The position numbers and the translations under genes were made by a program. This document shows, piece after piece, positions 1-7,875 of a stretch of DNA of 64,000 nucleotides. Under the pieces are notes generated by a model, which did no database searches, was not told the DNA's origin, and saw nothing but the letters and a program-made list of their open reading frames with translations. Position 1 is the first letter of the stretch. Each line of letters starts with the position of its first letter. Origin of the DNA: Opitutia bacterium (GTDB lineage: Bacteria > Verrucomicrobiota > Verrucomicrobiae > Opitutales > UBA953); the NCBI GenBank assembly GCA_004558035.1, contig SFEJ01000006.1, positions 1 through 64,000 on the forward strand, given 5' to 3'.

Positions 1-234
1 AAATCAAAATTTACCTATAAAGATTCCAAAGGAATGCAGGAAGTAATGAACTGGATCTGTGAGAAGCTCGAACAGAAGGATTCGCCTGTAGTTTCTCAGG
101 AAACAACTCATCACTCAGAAATTCCCTCTGAGAGGAGCCTTCTGTCATGGAAGAAAAAAGCATGCGACATCCACGATTCGTTTTCGAATGTTGTCAAACG
201 TGTTAGACGGACAATTTTTAAATTCCGAGAGTGA
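1..234 (+). CDS. C-terminal end of an unrecognised protein, cut by the window edge
   Basis: The frame is open from base 1 to a TGA at 232-234, giving 77 residues of a protein that begins outside the window. I do not recognise it. The visible part is hydrophilic, with a serine/histidine-rich middle and a basic C-terminus rich in Lys/Arg, and has no membrane segment. The DNA is clearly AT-richer than the rest of the window and contains none of the GCGGGAACG words that fill the other genes, which hints at an accessory or recently acquired gene. Confidence 0.55.
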   Translation, partial: KSKFTYKDSKGMQEVMNWICEKLEQKDSPVVSQETTHHSEIPSERSLLSWKKKACDIHDSFSNVVKRVRRTIFKFRE

Positions 235-286
235 GAATTCCATAGTTGAAGTTTGTTTGAGGTGTGAGAACGTGGAGTGATTGACC

Positions 287-631
287 ATGAAATTTTCAAT
301 CTCGTGTTTTGTCGCGTCGGTCGTCTGCTTTATCGTCGGGGACGGGAGGCTCGTGCTCGGCGAACGGGTGTCGGACCTGGAGCTGCTTTGGGTGAAATTC
401 TTGCATTGGCTCGGGGGCGGAGAAGTGCCGACGGTCGTCATGAAGTCGCACTGTTTTCTGCTGCGCTTCGGGAAAAGCTTTTGGGGCTTCTTCACGGACG
501 CCGACGGCAGCCCGTTTTTCTGCTGGGTCGCGGCGACGCTCTTCGTTCTCGGCGTTCTCGCGTTTTTCGGCGCTCTGTTGGATTCCTCCTCCGCTTCCGA
601 CTCCTCCTCCGAAAACTCCAATCGGACGTAA
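287..631 (+). CDS. Small predicted membrane protein, function unknown
   Basis: This 114-residue protein starts at the ATG at 287, preceded by GGAG nine bases upstream. An in-frame TTG at 281 is a less likely start. A short hydrophobic stretch near residues 4-16 could be a signal or membrane anchor. A second, stronger hydrophobic segment (about residues 80-100, rich in Phe, Leu, Val and Ala) is followed by a serine-rich tail. No family is recognised. It lies 52 bases after the preceding gene on the same strand and ends at the border of a long non-coding repeat region. The codon mix is GC-richer than that of the preceding gene. Confidence 0.5.
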   Translation: MKFSISCFVASVVCFIVGDGRLVLGERVSDLELLWVKFLHWLGGGEVPTVVMKSHCFLLRFGKSFWGFFTDADGSPFFCWVAATLFVLGVLAFFGALLDSSSASDSSSENSNRT

Positions 632-683
632 GCGCGGCGGAGACGTGGACGTCTCCGCTCCCATGCGCGCGCGACGTCCGCAA

Positions 684-1082
684 AGCCCCGTCGGAGCGTC
701 CCTGTGCCGGGAGCATTCGTCCGCCGCGGGAACAGGGTCGCCTTTACAAGGCTTTTCCGTTTCGTGCGTATTCCCCGGGCTTCCGCCCGGGGGTTCTTTT
801 TGGGTCGCCTCGACGGGGCTTTCGTCTGCGCCCATCCGCGACATCTGCGGCAAAAAACTTTTCGTCCCCCGCCCGCGCGCGTTCCCGCTATCGCGCACTT
901 ACAGCGCGCATGTGTTTTTTGTCCGTTTATGTAGGGTTGAAACCCTACGCTGAACAATCCCGCCCCTTCGGGGCTTGGCGTTTCCGAGCATTTGGGGGCG
1001 AAGGCATTCCTGCCTTCGTTCCCGCGGCGCACGATTTCCCGCGCGCGAACTTCCGCCGCGCGACGTCCGCGCGTTCCCGCGG
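684..1082. repeat. Intergenic repeat block, copy 1
   Basis: About 400 bp of non-coding sequence that recurs, with few differences, 517 bp downstream. It contains several perfect or near-perfect hairpins: a CCCCGGGC/GCCCGGGG stem near 764, GTAGGGTTGAAACCCTAC near 931, a CCCC-TTC-GGGG stem near 961, and CGAAGGCATTCCTGCCTTCG near 998. CGTTCCCGC occurs at 880-888 and at the 3' end. The flanks carry a short inverted unit, GGAGACGTGGACGTCTCC, at 640-657 and again (one base changed) at 1084-1101. No credible gene was found in any frame. Confidence 0.85.
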
Positions 1083-1200
1083 CGGAGACATGGACGTCTC
1101 CGCTCCCATGCGCGCGAGAACATCACAAAGCCCCCGAAAGGGGCCTCCCTTTTAGAAACCCCAGGTGGGAACCTGGGGACACTCCGGGAAAAAAACGACA

Positions 1201-1588
1201 AGCCCCGTCGGAGCGTCCCTGCGGCGGGAGCATTCGTTTGCCGCGGGAACAGGGTCGCCTTTACAAGGCTTTTCCGTTTTGCGCGTATTCCCCGGGCTTC
1301 CGCCCGGGGGTTCTTTTGGGGTCGCCCCGACGGGGCTTTCGTCTGCGCCCATCCGCGAAATCCGCGGGAAGTTTTCTCGACCGCGCACGTTCCCGCAATC
1401 GCGTCCCTACAGGACGCATTCGTTTTTTATCCGTTTACGTAGGGTTGAAACCCTACGCTGAACAATCCCGCCCCTTCGGGGCTTGGCGTTTCCGAGCATT
1501 TGGGGGCGAAGGCATTCCTGCCTTCGTTCCCGCGACGGGCGATCTTCTGTGCGCGAACTTCCGCCGCGCGACGTTCGCGCGTTCCCGC
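1201..1588. repeat. Intergenic repeat block, copy 2
   Basis: Second copy of the block at 684-1082, in the same orientation and with the same order of hairpins. The two copies diverge mainly in the stretch between the CCCGGG hairpin and the GTAGGGTT hairpin. A third, partial copy of the 3' part lies at 13401-13503. Bases 1589-1754 contain another dispersed word, GTTTCTCCGTTCCTCTGTGT (1608-1627), also seen near 13354 and 41046, and then run into the 3' end of rtcR. Confidence 0.85.
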
Positions 1589-1754
1589 GAAGCTCCGTTT
1601 CTTTGTTTCTCCGTTCCTCTGTGTTTAAAAGAAAGCTTAAAGGGGATTTTGTGCGAGAAGGATTTCGGAGACAAGCGGGACGCTTACCCTCCTTTAAAAA
1701 TTTGCATAGGGAAGGATTTCGAGGAAGCGCCCGGAAAGATCGCTCCCCGGGAAT

Positions 1755-3374
1755 TCAGTTTTCCGACGAGGCGGCGGGGACGCGGATTTTTTCCCAGGAG
1801 AGGGAGAAGCGCGCGAGGTATTTCGCGAGGCGATCGGCGTCGTTGGCGGTCTTCTTGCGCAGGCGGGAACGGTTGAAGAGCGCCCGCCCAGCCTCGGAAA
1901 GATTCCTGGACTCGCGGCAGACCTTCACCACGTGCTCGAGCTGCGGCAGGTCGAACGCGTCGATTTCCGCGAGCTCGGCGGGCGCGAGCAGCTTCTTCAG
2001 CGCGGCGGACTCGGTTTCCGCCGCGACGTCGCCGCGCGCGGCGTTCCCGTCCGCAAGCTTCAGGCGGCGTATCTCCTCGCCGACGGTCCGCAGGTCGATT
2101 CTGCCGTCGGGCGCGAGCGTGGACATGCGCGTCATCGCCGCGTTGAGCTCGCGGAAATTCGCGCGCCAGAGCGTCTTCGGCGAAAGCGCGTAATTGAGGA
2201 ACGCCTTGCGCGCCTCCTTGTTGAATGTGACGCGGCGGCCGGACTTCCGGCAGAACTGCTCGAGCTCGAAATCGAGATTCGGCTCGATGTCCTCGCGGCG
2301 TTCCCGCAGCGCCGGCAAGCGGAACGTCCACAGATCGATCCGCGCGAGCAGATCTTCGCGGAAACGCCCTTCGGCGACGGCGCGCGCGAGGTCGCGGTTC
2401 GTCCCGCAGATCAGCTGAAACGCGCTGCGCTCCTCGCGGTCCGCGCCGAGCGGAAAGAACGCCTTTTCCTCGATCGCGCGCAGCAGCATCGCCTGTTCGT
2501 CGAGCCCGAGCTCGCCGACCTCGTCGAGAAAAAGCACGCCGCCGTCCGCCTCCTTGAGCAGCCCCGCGCGGTCCCGCGCCGCGCCCGTGTAGGCGCCCTT
2601 CACATGACCGAAGAGGGCGGACATCGCGCCGTCGCCGCGCAGCGTCGCGCAGTTCACGTCCACGAACGCGCCGGCGACTCTGCCGTCCGCCTTCTTCAGC
2701 TCGTAGATTCGCCGCGCGAGCTGCGACTTGCCCGCGCCCGTCGGTCCCGTGAGCAGAATGGGCTCTTCCGAACGCACGGCGACGCGTTCGATCGTCTCGA
2801 TGAGCGCGTTGAAGTCCCTGTTGCGCGTCGGAATGCCCGCCTTGAGAAAATCCAGGTCGTCGCGCCGTTCCGTCTCGAAGCGGCGCGCGATCATGTCGTA
2901 GCGCGCGAGGTCGAGGTCGATGACGTCGATCTTTCCCGCGGGATTCTTTTTGCCGTCGGGCGAAGTCTGCACGAGCTTTCCCGGAATGTGGCGCGATTCC
3001 GTGAGCAGGAACAGACAGATCTGCGCGACGTGCGTTCCCGTGGAGATGTGCGCGAAGTAGCTTTCCTTGTCGGGGTCGAAACTCATGCGCCCGCAGAAGT
3101 CGTAGAGCATCGTGTACACGTCCTGAAAATTCCACGGACTGCGGCAGCGGACTTCCTCGAGCACGACCTTCGTCTTCGGCGAAACCTTCGAGACGTCCTC
3201 CGAGACGGCGGCGGCGAGCTCGGCGAAGCGTTTTTCGTAAAGCAGGTGCAGGCGGTCCACCTTGAAAACCGGCTGCGAGACGAGCCCGATCGTGGGCCGC
3301 CACCGGGCGAAGGGATCCTCGCCGCCGCGGCGGTCGAGATTCGTTCCGAGAAGACTGACGACGACGTTCTTCAT
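1755..3374 (-). CDS. rtcR: RtcR: sigma-54-dependent activator with CARF sensor domain
   Basis: This 539-residue protein has the RtcR architecture. An N-terminal CARF domain (about 1-180) has a Rossmann-like start and the STGTH signature at 111-115. It is followed by an AAA+ sigma-54 activation domain with Walker A GPTGAGKS (210-217), a GAYTGA loop (260-265; GAFTGA is the usual form) for contacting sigma-54, and Walker B GGVLFLDEVGEL (278-289). The C-terminus is helical. RtcR is known to sense RNA fragments or cyclic-phosphate ends and to switch on the RNA repair operon. The gene is divergent from rtcB, which carries a sigma-54 promoter, so rtcB is the obvious target. No rtcA was found in the window. 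The start ATG at 3374 gives the full CARF N-terminus. Confidence 0.93.
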   Translation of the reverse strand: MKNVVVSLLGTNLDRRGGEDPFARWRPTIGLVSQPVFKVDRLHLLYEKRFAELAAAVSEDVSKVSPKTKVVLEEVRCRSPWNFQDVYTMLYDFCGRMSFDPDKESYFAHISTGTHVAQICLFLLTESRHIPGKLVQTSPDGKKNPAGKIDVIDLDLARYDMIARRFETERRDDLDFLKAGIPTRNRDFNALIETIERVAVRSEEPILLTGPTGAGKSQLARRIYELKKADGRVAGAFVDVNCATLRGDGAMSALFGHVKGAYTGAARDRAGLLKEADGGVLFLDEVGELGLDEQAMLLRAIEEKAFFPLGADREERSAFQLICGTNRDLARAVAEGRFREDLLARIDLWTFRLPALRERREDIEPNLDFELEQFCRKSGRRVTFNKEARKAFLNYALSPKTLWRANFRELNAAMTRMSTLAPDGRIDLRTVGEEIRRLKLADGNAARGDVAAETESAALKKLLAPAELAEIDAFDLPQLEHVVKVCRESRNLSEAGRALFNRSRLRKKTANDADRLAKYLARFSLSWEKIRVPAASSEN

Positions 3375-3386
3375 TGTCTGTAAAAT

Positions 3387-3412
3387 TTTCTAAAAATTCT
3401 AATTATTTCTAA
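3387..3412. promoter_or_regulatory. Candidate upstream activator site for RtcR
   Basis: An AT-rich stretch immediately upstream of rtcR and about 100-125 bp upstream of the rtcB sigma-54 promoter carries three TTCTAA words. Their CTAA cores are at 3390, 3399 and 3409, about one helical turn apart. Distance and phasing suit an enhancer bound by an AAA+ activator oligomer. The assignment is inference. Confidence 0.35.
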
Positions 3413-3511
3413 TAAAAAATCAAGCCGCGGGAACGCTCGTTCTCCGCTCCGAAAATTTTCATCCCTTTGTTCATGCGGGTTCGGAGACGAAATCGTCCCC
3501 GCGGGAACGCC

Positions 3512-3526
3512 CGGCACGCGCGTTGC
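3512..3526 (+). promoter_or_regulatory. Sigma-54 (-24/-12) promoter of rtcB
   Basis: CGGCACGCGCGTTGC matches the TGGCACG-N4-TTGC consensus in all but the first base, with GG at 3513-3514 and GC at 3525-3526 separated by exactly 10 bases. The predicted transcript start is near 3538, leaving a leader of about 30 bases before the rtcB ATG. Pairing with the divergent RtcR gene makes the assignment strong. Confidence 0.85.
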
Positions 3527-3566
3527 TTTTATTCCGACCTCTCAATTCAACGAAAGCAGAAAAATC

Positions 3567-4775
3567 ATGAAATGGATCAAAGAAATGCCGGGAGGAAGAA
3601 TCCCGGTGAAATCGTGGTGCGCGGAGCTCGACGAGTTCGCGCGGAAACAGGTCGAGGCGCTGGCGTCGCATCCGACGCTGTTCCGCCACGTCGCGCTGAT
3701 GCCGGACTGCCACGGCGGACTCGGCATGCCGATCGGCGGCGTCATCGCGGTCAAAGACGCGGTGATTCCGTCGGCGGTCGGCGTGGACATCGGCTGCGGC
3801 ATGATCGCCGTCGAGACGGACGTTCCCGCGGAGCATTTCGCGGACATGCGTTTCCGCCGCGCCTTCCAGGAGGCGCTGAAGGCGCGGATTCCGGTCGGCG
3901 AAGGCGTCGCGCACAAGACGCAGCAGAGCTGGGAAGGCTTCGAGCGCTACCTCGACGCGCACGGGAGCGTGTGCGATTTTCCGAACGGGCTCGACCGCAA
4001 GAACCTCGGCACGCTCGGCGGGGGCAACCACTTCATCGAGCTGCAGGCGTCGGACGCGGGCTTCGTGTGGATGATGATCCACTCGGGAAGCCGCAATCTC
4101 GGGCAGCGCATCGAGCGCTTTTACCAGCAGAAGGCGATGAAGCTCTGCGAAATGTTTCACGTGAAGCTGAGCGACCCGCACCTGGCGTTTCTGCCCATGA
4201 AGACGGACGAAGGGCGCGCGTACTTCCGCGACATGAACTTCGCGCTCGAATACGCGCGGGAGAACCGTTCCCGCATGATGGCGGCGTGCCGGGAGACGCT
4301 GGCGGAATTCGCGCCGGACGCGCATTTTCTCCGCGAAGTGAACATCCACCACAATTACGCCGCGCTCGAAAATCATTTCGGCGAGGACGTGTTCGTGCAC
4401 CGCAAGGGCGCGACGCGCGCGCGGGAAGGCGAGATCGGCATCATTCCGGGCTCGATGGGCACGGCGAGCTACATCGTGCGCGGGCTCGGGAACGCGGAAT
4501 CGTTCACGTCGTGCTCGCACGGCGCCGGACGCCGGCTGAGCCGCACGCGCGCGTGCATGGAGCTGAAGGCGGAGGACTGCGACGCCGCGCTGCAGGGCAT
4601 CGTCTTCGAGCGCTGGAAGAAATACAGGGGCTTCGGCAAATCCGCGCGCTCCGGCCTGCTCGACCTCTCCGAGGCGCCGCAGGCGTACAAGGAGATCGAA
4701 TCCGTCATCGCCGCGGAAACGGATCTGATCGAGCCGCTCGTCCGCCTGCGCCCGCTCGCCTCGCTGAAAGGCTGA
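3567..4775 (+). CDS. rtcB: RtcB: RNA-splicing/repair ligase
   Basis: This 402-residue RtcB joins RNA 2',3'-cyclic phosphate or 3'-phosphate ends to 5'-hydroxyl ends using GTP and Mn2+. The metal-binding motif DIGCG (Asp74, Cys77) is present, as are the GGGNHF motif (151-156) and the guanylylated histidine in SCSHGAGR (His318). The length fits the short RtcB class. It is transcribed from a sigma-54 promoter next to divergent rtcR, so it is probably silent until RNA damage is sensed. A 16-bp word close to the ParB-binding parS consensus is embedded in the coding region at 4153-4168. Confidence 0.95.
   Translation: MKWIKEMPGGRIPVKSWCAELDEFARKQVEALASHPTLFRHVALMPDCHGGLGMPIGGVIAVKDAVIPSAVGVDIGCGMIAVETDVPAEHFADMRFRRAFQEALKARIPVGEGVAHKTQQSWEGFERYLDAHGSVCDFPNGLDRKNLGTLGGGNHFIELQASDAGFVWMMIHSGSRNLGQRIERFYQQKAMKLCEMFHVKLSDPHLAFLPMKTDEGRAYFRDMNFALEYARENRSRMMAACRETLAEFAPDAHFLREVNIHHNYAALENHFGEDVFVHRKGATRAREGEIGIIPGSMGTASYIVRGLGNAESFTSCSHGAGRRLSRTRACMELKAEDCDAALQGIVFERWKKYRGFGKSARSGLLDLSEAPQAYKEIESVIAAETDLIEPLVRLRPLASLKG
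4153..4168. promoter_or_regulatory. parS-like ParB-binding site inside rtcB
   Basis: TGTTTCACGTGAAGCT matches 14 of 16 bases of the widely conserved parS palindrome TGTTTCACGTGAAACA. A chromosomal-type ParB is encoded about 19 kb away at 23390. The word encodes an ordinary stretch of RtcB, so it could be chance. Confidence 0.4.
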
Positions 4776-4801
4776 GACGCGGCGGGAACGCGGGAGCGGC
4801 T

Positions 4802-5587
4802 TCAGCCGTGGGCGAAGGTTGCGGCGTCGATTTCGAGCGCGCCGCCGCGGCGCAGGGCGCGCGCGCATTCCGAGAGCGTCGAGCCCGTCGTGAACACGTC
4901 GTCGATCACGACGTAGCGCGCGAAGGGATTCGTCCGCGCGCCGGGCTTCATCGCGAAGGCGCCGCGCACGTTCTCGCGGCGGGCTTCGGCGTCGAGCCGC
5001 GTCTGCGTGCCCGTGTCGCGCGTGCGAGCGAGCAGGTCCGCGACCGTCGCGCCCGGCGCGATTTCCGCGAACGCGCGCGCCAGGTGCAGGCTCTGGTTGT
5101 AGCCGCGCCGCCGCAGACGCTTTTCGTGAAGCGGCACGGGAACGAGCGTCGCCCCCGCGAGATGCTCCGCGAAGCCGCGGGAACGCCGCGCCAGCGCCGC
5201 CATGTCGCGAGCGACCGCCGACAGCCCGTGATACTTCAGCGCGACGACGATCGGGCGCGAAAAATCGTCCAGCGCGACGGCGCTGCGGGAACGCCCGAAC
5301 TGGAATTCGTCGCCCTCCGCTTCGCGTCTTCCGCAGGAACGGCAGACGCCGCCCGACGCGCCGGCGAACGCGCCGCAGCGCGGGCACGCGCACGCCTCGT
5401 CCAGAAAGAAAAGCTTTTCCGCGCCCGCCTCCGAGACGTTGCGCGCCGCGCCCGAGCCGTCCGTCGGCTCGCCGGTGACGAGGCACGAACGCGGGAAAAG
5501 CGCGTCGAGCGCCCCGCCGAAGAAATCGGCGAGCGCGGCGCGAAGCCGCGGGAACGGCGCGCGGCGGCTCGGGGGCGTCAGCGGCAT
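4802..5587 (-). CDS. comF: ComF-family phosphoribosyltransferase-like protein
   Basis: This 261-residue protein is of the ComF/GntX family, needed for natural transformation in several bacteria, probably as a cytoplasmic factor with the ssDNA-import machinery. The N-terminal half has Cys pairs (SCLVTGE, CPRCG, CRSCG) resembling the family's zinc ribbon. The second half has the conserved VPVPLHEKRLRRRGYNQS stretch and the PRPP-binding motif VIDDVFTTGST (about 224-234). The gene overlaps the end of the upstream oxidoreductase by 10 bases, so the two are likely co-transcribed. It is the only recognisable competence gene in the window, and it matters because the region is saturated with an uptake-sequence-like word. 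Confidence 0.88.
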   Translation of the reverse strand: MPLTPPSRRAPFPRLRAALADFFGGALDALFPRSCLVTGEPTDGSGAARNVSEAGAEKLFFLDEACACPRCGAFAGASGGVCRSCGRREAEGDEFQFGRSRSAVALDDFSRPIVVALKYHGLSAVARDMAALARRSRGFAEHLAGATLVPVPLHEKRLRRRGYNQSLHLARAFAEIAPGATVADLLARTRDTGTQTRLDAEARRENVRGAFAMKPGARTNPFARYVVIDDVFTTGSTLSECARALRRGGALEIDAATFAHG

Positions 5588-7026
5588 CGCGTCGGCCTCG
5601 GCTTTTCCCAGGGCAGGCGCACGGCGACGGGCTCATGCTCCCAGACGTTGAAGGGCTCGAAGATTTTTCCGCGTCCGAGAACGTCGTTCGGGTCGAGCGC
5701 CGCCTTCACGGCGCGCATCGCCGCGATTTCCGCCGGCGTGTGCTGAATCGCGAGAAACGGCGATTTCGCGAGCCCGATTCCGTGCTCGCCCGTGATCACG
5801 CCGCCGAGCGCGACGACGGTCTCCATCACGCGGCGTATCGCCGCCTGCGCGGTTTCACGTTCCCGCGCGTCGGCGCGGCGATACATCACGTGCACGTGCA
5901 GATTGCCGTCGGCGGCGTGCCCGAAAATCGGCGTCTCCAGGCCCGTCTCCGCCGTGACCTTCCGCATCGCCTCGAGCAGCGGAATGAAATTCTTCGCGGG
6001 AACGACGACGTCCTCGTTCAGCTTCGAGTCGGCGAGCAGGAACATCGCCTGGGAGCAGACGCGGCGCACTTCCCAGAGCGTCTCCGCCTCGGCGGCGTCC
6101 GCCGTTTCGCGGAACTCCGTCGCGCGGGAACGCGCCCAGGCGCGCACGCGCTCCGCCTGCGCGGGAACGCTCCGCGCGTCGCCGTCCGTCTCGACGAGCA
6201 GCACGGCGGATTTCTTTTCGAAAAACTTCTTCTCCGCGTACGTCTCCGCGCAGCCGACGGAAAGCGTATCCAAAAATTCGCATACGGAGGGCACGACGCG
6301 TTCCCGCGTGAGCTCCGCCGCCGCGCGCAGCGCCGAAGCGTCGTCCGCGAACGCGCAGAGAAACGTGTGCCGCGCCTCCGGGAGCGGCACGAGCCGCAGC
6401 ACCGCGCGCGTGACGACGCCGAGCGTGCCCTCCGAGCCGATCCAGAGATCGCGCATGTTGTAGCCGCTGACGAATTTTCTGACCGCCCCGCCCCAGCGCA
6501 CTTTTTCGCCCGTGGGCAGAAAGCCTTCGAGCGCGAGCACGTAGTCGCGCGTCACGCCGTATTTCGCGGCGCGCAGACCGCCGGCGTTCGTCGCGATGTT
6601 CCCGCCGATCGTGCAGTGCTTCACGCTCGCGGGATCGGGCGGGTAAAAAAGTCCGAACGGCGCCGCCGCCTCGCTGATCCGCGCCGTGACGACGCCGGGC
6701 TCGACCGTCGCCGTCGCGGCGTCCGCGTCGATTTCGCAGCGCGTGCGTTCCGCGAAGGAAATCACCCAGCCGCCGCGCACGGGCGTCGCCGCGCCGACCG
6801 TTCCCGTGCCCGCGCCGCGCACGGTGACGGGAACGCCGTGTTCGTTCGCGAGCCGCAGCGTCGCGCCGACGTCGTCGTCGCTCCGCGGGAACACGACGGC
6901 CTCCGGGAGAAAGGAAATCTTCGTGTTGTCGAACGACGCGGCGAAGCGCGTCCCGTCGTCCGTCCGGACCGCCTCGTCGCCGAGCGCGTCCCTCAGCGCC
7001 CGCGTCGCCGCGTAAAAATTCTCCAT
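5578..7026 (-). CDS. glcD: FAD-linked oxidase, GlcD/D-lactate dehydrogenase type
   Basis: This 482-residue flavoprotein oxidises a 2-hydroxy acid (glycolate or D-lactate) and passes electrons to the respiratory chain. The FAD_binding_4 domain starts with PRSDDDV and includes VRGAGTG and GGNIATNAGG. The C-terminal FAD-oxidase domain carries GHAADGNLHVHV and GEHGIGLAKSPF. I place the start at the ATG ending at 7026; the open frame continues upstream only as an antisense shadow of other genes. It overlaps comF by 10 bases. Iron-sulfur partners GlcE/GlcF are not adjacent, so a stand-alone D-lactate or glycolate dehydrogenase is more likely than the three-subunit enzyme. Confidence 0.88.
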   Translation of the reverse strand: MENFYAATRALRDALGDEAVRTDDGTRFAASFDNTKISFLPEAVVFPRSDDDVGATLRLANEHGVPVTVRGAGTGTVGAATPVRGGWVISFAERTRCEIDADAATATVEPGVVTARISEAAAPFGLFYPPDPASVKHCTIGGNIATNAGGLRAAKYGVTRDYVLALEGFLPTGEKVRWGGAVRKFVSGYNMRDLWIGSEGTLGVVTRAVLRLVPLPEARHTFLCAFADDASALRAAAELTRERVVPSVCEFLDTLSVGCAETYAEKKFFEKKSAVLLVETDGDARSVPAQAERVRAWARSRATEFRETADAAEAETLWEVRRVCSQAMFLLADSKLNEDVVVPAKNFIPLLEAMRKVTAETGLETPIFGHAADGNLHVHVMYRRADARERETAQAAIRRVMETVVALGGVITGEHGIGLAKSPFLAIQHTPAEIAAMRAVKAALDPNDVLGRGKIFEPFNVWEHEPVAVRLPWEKPRPTRCR

Positions 7027-7146
7027 GCCCGAAAAGATGCTTTCGCCCGCCCGAAAGGTCAAAAAGAAAAACGTTCCCGCTTCCGCGCGGGCGCGCGCCG
7101 CGTTCCGCGCTTTCCCTGCGCCCGCGTTTTCGGCTATAATCGCGGC

Positions 7147-7863
7147 ATGGAATTCAACGGCATTCTCCTCATCGACAAACCGCAGGAATGGACATCGCAC
7201 GACGTCGTCGCGAAGCTCCGCGGCATGCTGCACACGAAACGCGTCGGCCACGCGGGAACGCTCGATCCGCTCGCGACGGGGCTGCTCGTCGTCCTCGTCG
7301 GCACGGCGTGCAAGGCGTCGCAGTACCTGATGAGCCAGGAAAAGGCGTACACGGGAACGCTGCGTCTCGGCGTCGTCACGAACTCGCAGGACGCGGACGG
7401 CGAAGTGCTGGAGGAAAATCCCGTTCCCGCGGAGCTGACGCGCGAGAAGATCGCCGAAGCGATGCGCGCCTCCGAAGGCGACCAATACCAGACGCCGCCG
7501 ATGTTTTCCGCGATCAAGATCAACGGCCGCCCGCTCTACAAGGCGGCGCGCAAGGGGCTGGAGGTCGAGCGCGAAAAGCGCTTCATCCGCATCGCGAAGT
7601 TCGAGCTGCTCGACAAGCGCGGGAACGACGTCGATTTCTACGTCGAATGCACGAAGGGCACGTACGTGCGGACAATCGCGCACGATCTCGGCCGCAGGCT
7701 CGGCCCGGGCGCGCACCTGACGGCGCTGCGCCGCACGGCTTCGGGAAAATTCTCGCTGAACGACGCCGTCACGATCGAGGCGCTGCAGGCGATGTCGCCG
7801 GAGGAAATCCGCGCGCGGCTGCTTTCCGTGCACGACCACGTTCCCGCGGTCGCCCTGCTCTGA
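7147..7863 (+). CDS. truB: tRNA pseudouridine(55) synthase TruB
   Basis: This 238-residue enzyme makes the universal pseudouridine at tRNA position 55. The N-terminal motif LLIDKPQEWTSHDVV, the catalytic-aspartate motif HAGTLDPLATGLL (Asp40) and the later GTYVRTIAHDLG motif are all present. It is slightly short because the C-terminal PUA-like extension is reduced. It is the first gene of a plus-strand group, with 12 bases to the MATE transporter gene. The usual truB neighbours (rbfA, ribF) are not adjacent; rbfA lies 17 kb away. Confidence 0.95.
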   Translation: MEFNGILLIDKPQEWTSHDVVAKLRGMLHTKRVGHAGTLDPLATGLLVVLVGTACKASQYLMSQEKAYTGTLRLGVVTNSQDADGEVLEENPVPAELTREKIAEAMRASEGDQYQTPPMFSAIKINGRPLYKAARKGLEVEREKRFIRIAKFELLDKRGNDVDFYVECTKGTYVRTIAHDLGRRLGPGAHLTALRRTASGKFSLNDAVTIEALQAMSPEEIRARLLSVHDHVPAVALL

Positions 7864-7875
7864 CGTCGCGGCATC

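Noticed and set aside
645..1461. Several open frames of 70-290 codons in the repeat region
   Set aside because: They overlap in all frames, run through hairpins and repeat copies, and encode only Arg/Ala/Pro-rich low-complexity sequence.
684..1588. CRISPR array
   Set aside because: Only two long copies with internal hairpins, no short regularly spaced repeats and no cas genes.
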